6,237 nt of DNA from an uncultured Bacteroidales bacterium (GTDB lineage Bacteria; Bacteroidota; Bacteroidia; Bacteroidales; Paludibacteraceae). The notes beneath the pieces were generated by a model. That model searched no databases. It was given only the letters and a program-made list of their open reading frames with translations, and had not been told where the DNA came from. Position numbers and translations under genes: made by a program. Shown here one piece after another: positions 5,998 to 6,237 of the stretch. The stretch is taken from positions 1 through 6,237 of the forward strand of contig CALCGX010000017.1 of the NCBI GenBank assembly GCA_937901225.1, given 5' to 3'. The first letter of the stretch is position 1. Each line of letters opens with the position of its first letter.

Positions 5998-6029
5998 CAA
6001 AATTACTGAAAAATTCGCACATACGCAAA
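5998..6029 (-). promoter_or_regulatory. Bacteroidota sigma-ABfr-type promoter for the barrel gene
   Basis: On the minus strand, TTTG (6026-6029) is followed by 20 bases and then TAATTTTG (5998-6005), an exact match to the Bacteroidota -33 TTTG and -7 TAnnTTTG consensus with normal spacing. Transcription should start near 5990, about 20 bases before the ATG at 5969. Confidence 0.85.
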
Positions 6030-6140
6030 TATTTTGCTTTTTTTTCCATTTTCATCTTTCTACTTGTTTTGTTTCTTCTTATAAATTACGCACAATACAC
6101 AGCACATGTTACGCTGATGTTGAGCAGATGTTCCGCCCCC

Positions 6141-6158
6141 AAAAATCGGACGATTTTT
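6141..6158. other. A/T-rich perfect inverted repeat, possible terminator
   Basis: AAAAATCG (6141-6148) and CGATTTTT (6151-6158) are perfect complements around GA; the realistic hairpin is seven pairs with a GGAC loop. It resembles a compact intrinsic terminator with the U-run inside the stem. No gene in the window ends here, so it would have to serve a minus-strand gene entering from the right, or act in the leader of a plus-strand gene beyond the edge. The whole stretch 6030-6237 holds no convincing gene. Confidence 0.4.
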
Positions 6159-6199
6159 AAGATTCTGGCAATACACAACATCACTTTATCACATGAAAT

Positions 6200-6222
6200 T
6201 ATGTGTCGATGGTTGACACATA
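6200..6222. other. Inverted repeat at the right edge, possible operator
   Basis: TATGTGTC (6200-6207) and GACACATA (6215-6222) are perfect eight-base complements around GATGGTT. An A-run and GTACCCCA follow to the end of the window. It could be an operator, a leader hairpin or half of a larger palindrome cut by the edge; the sequence does not decide. Confidence 0.4.
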
Positions 6223-6237
6223 CAAAAAAGTACCCCA

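Noticed and set aside
5975..6160. 61-residue plus-strand open frame in the right intergenic region
   Set aside because: Phe/Cys-rich low-complexity product over a T-rich tract, crossing the barrel gene's promoter, with no start signal.

Overview
The window looks like a gut or rumen type Bacteroidales (Bacteroidota) chromosome fragment for almost all of its length. The signs are a textbook Bacteroidota promoter (TTTG, 20 bp, TAATTTTG) before the outer-membrane protein gene, A/T-rich leaders without clear Shine-Dalgarno sites, a beta-barrel protein ending in Phe, and a lipoprotein phosphoesterase. Only about the first 350 bases disagree: read on the minus strand they encode an internal piece of an LplB-like carbohydrate ABC-transporter permease, a family typical of Clostridia and Bacilli. 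The junction with the Bacteroidales-type sequence lies at roughly 330-370 and is most simply a metagenome-assembly chimera, although a real rearrangement cannot be excluded.

Layout: (1) 1-~350, minus: permease fragment, both ends missing. (2) ~381-1774, plus: a membrane-anchored metallophosphoesterase followed after 5 bp by a GNAT acetyltransferase. (3) 1840-3006, plus: a BDH/YqhD-type iron-dependent alcohol dehydrogenase, ended by a strong hairpin (3030-3063) that can serve both strands. (4) 3098-5969, minus, transcribed right to left: outer-membrane barrel protein (238 aa), lipoprotein metallophosphoesterase (300 aa), FolK (146 aa) and an RluA-family pseudouridine synthase (231 aa). The last three are tightly spaced and probably co-transcribed. 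(5) 5970-6237: non-coding, holding the barrel gene's promoter and two inverted repeats near the window edge.

The genes are ordinary housekeeping or accessory functions (redox, folate synthesis, RNA modification, envelope) and do not form an obvious new pathway. The unusual part is the repeat content. An octamer family (GCCTMATH) has entered three unrelated coding sequences, giving the same nine-residue peptide in two of them and an extra loop in FolK. A heptamer family (NTTAGTG = CACTAAN) built around a conserved core sits in two intergenic gaps and supplies the stop codons of two genes. Two further short repeats of about 7 nt lie inside signal-peptide coding regions. Together these suggest a genome colonised by short tandem repeats whose unit length is not a multiple of three. 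I see no CRISPR array, RNA gene, insertion sequence or complete mobile element.
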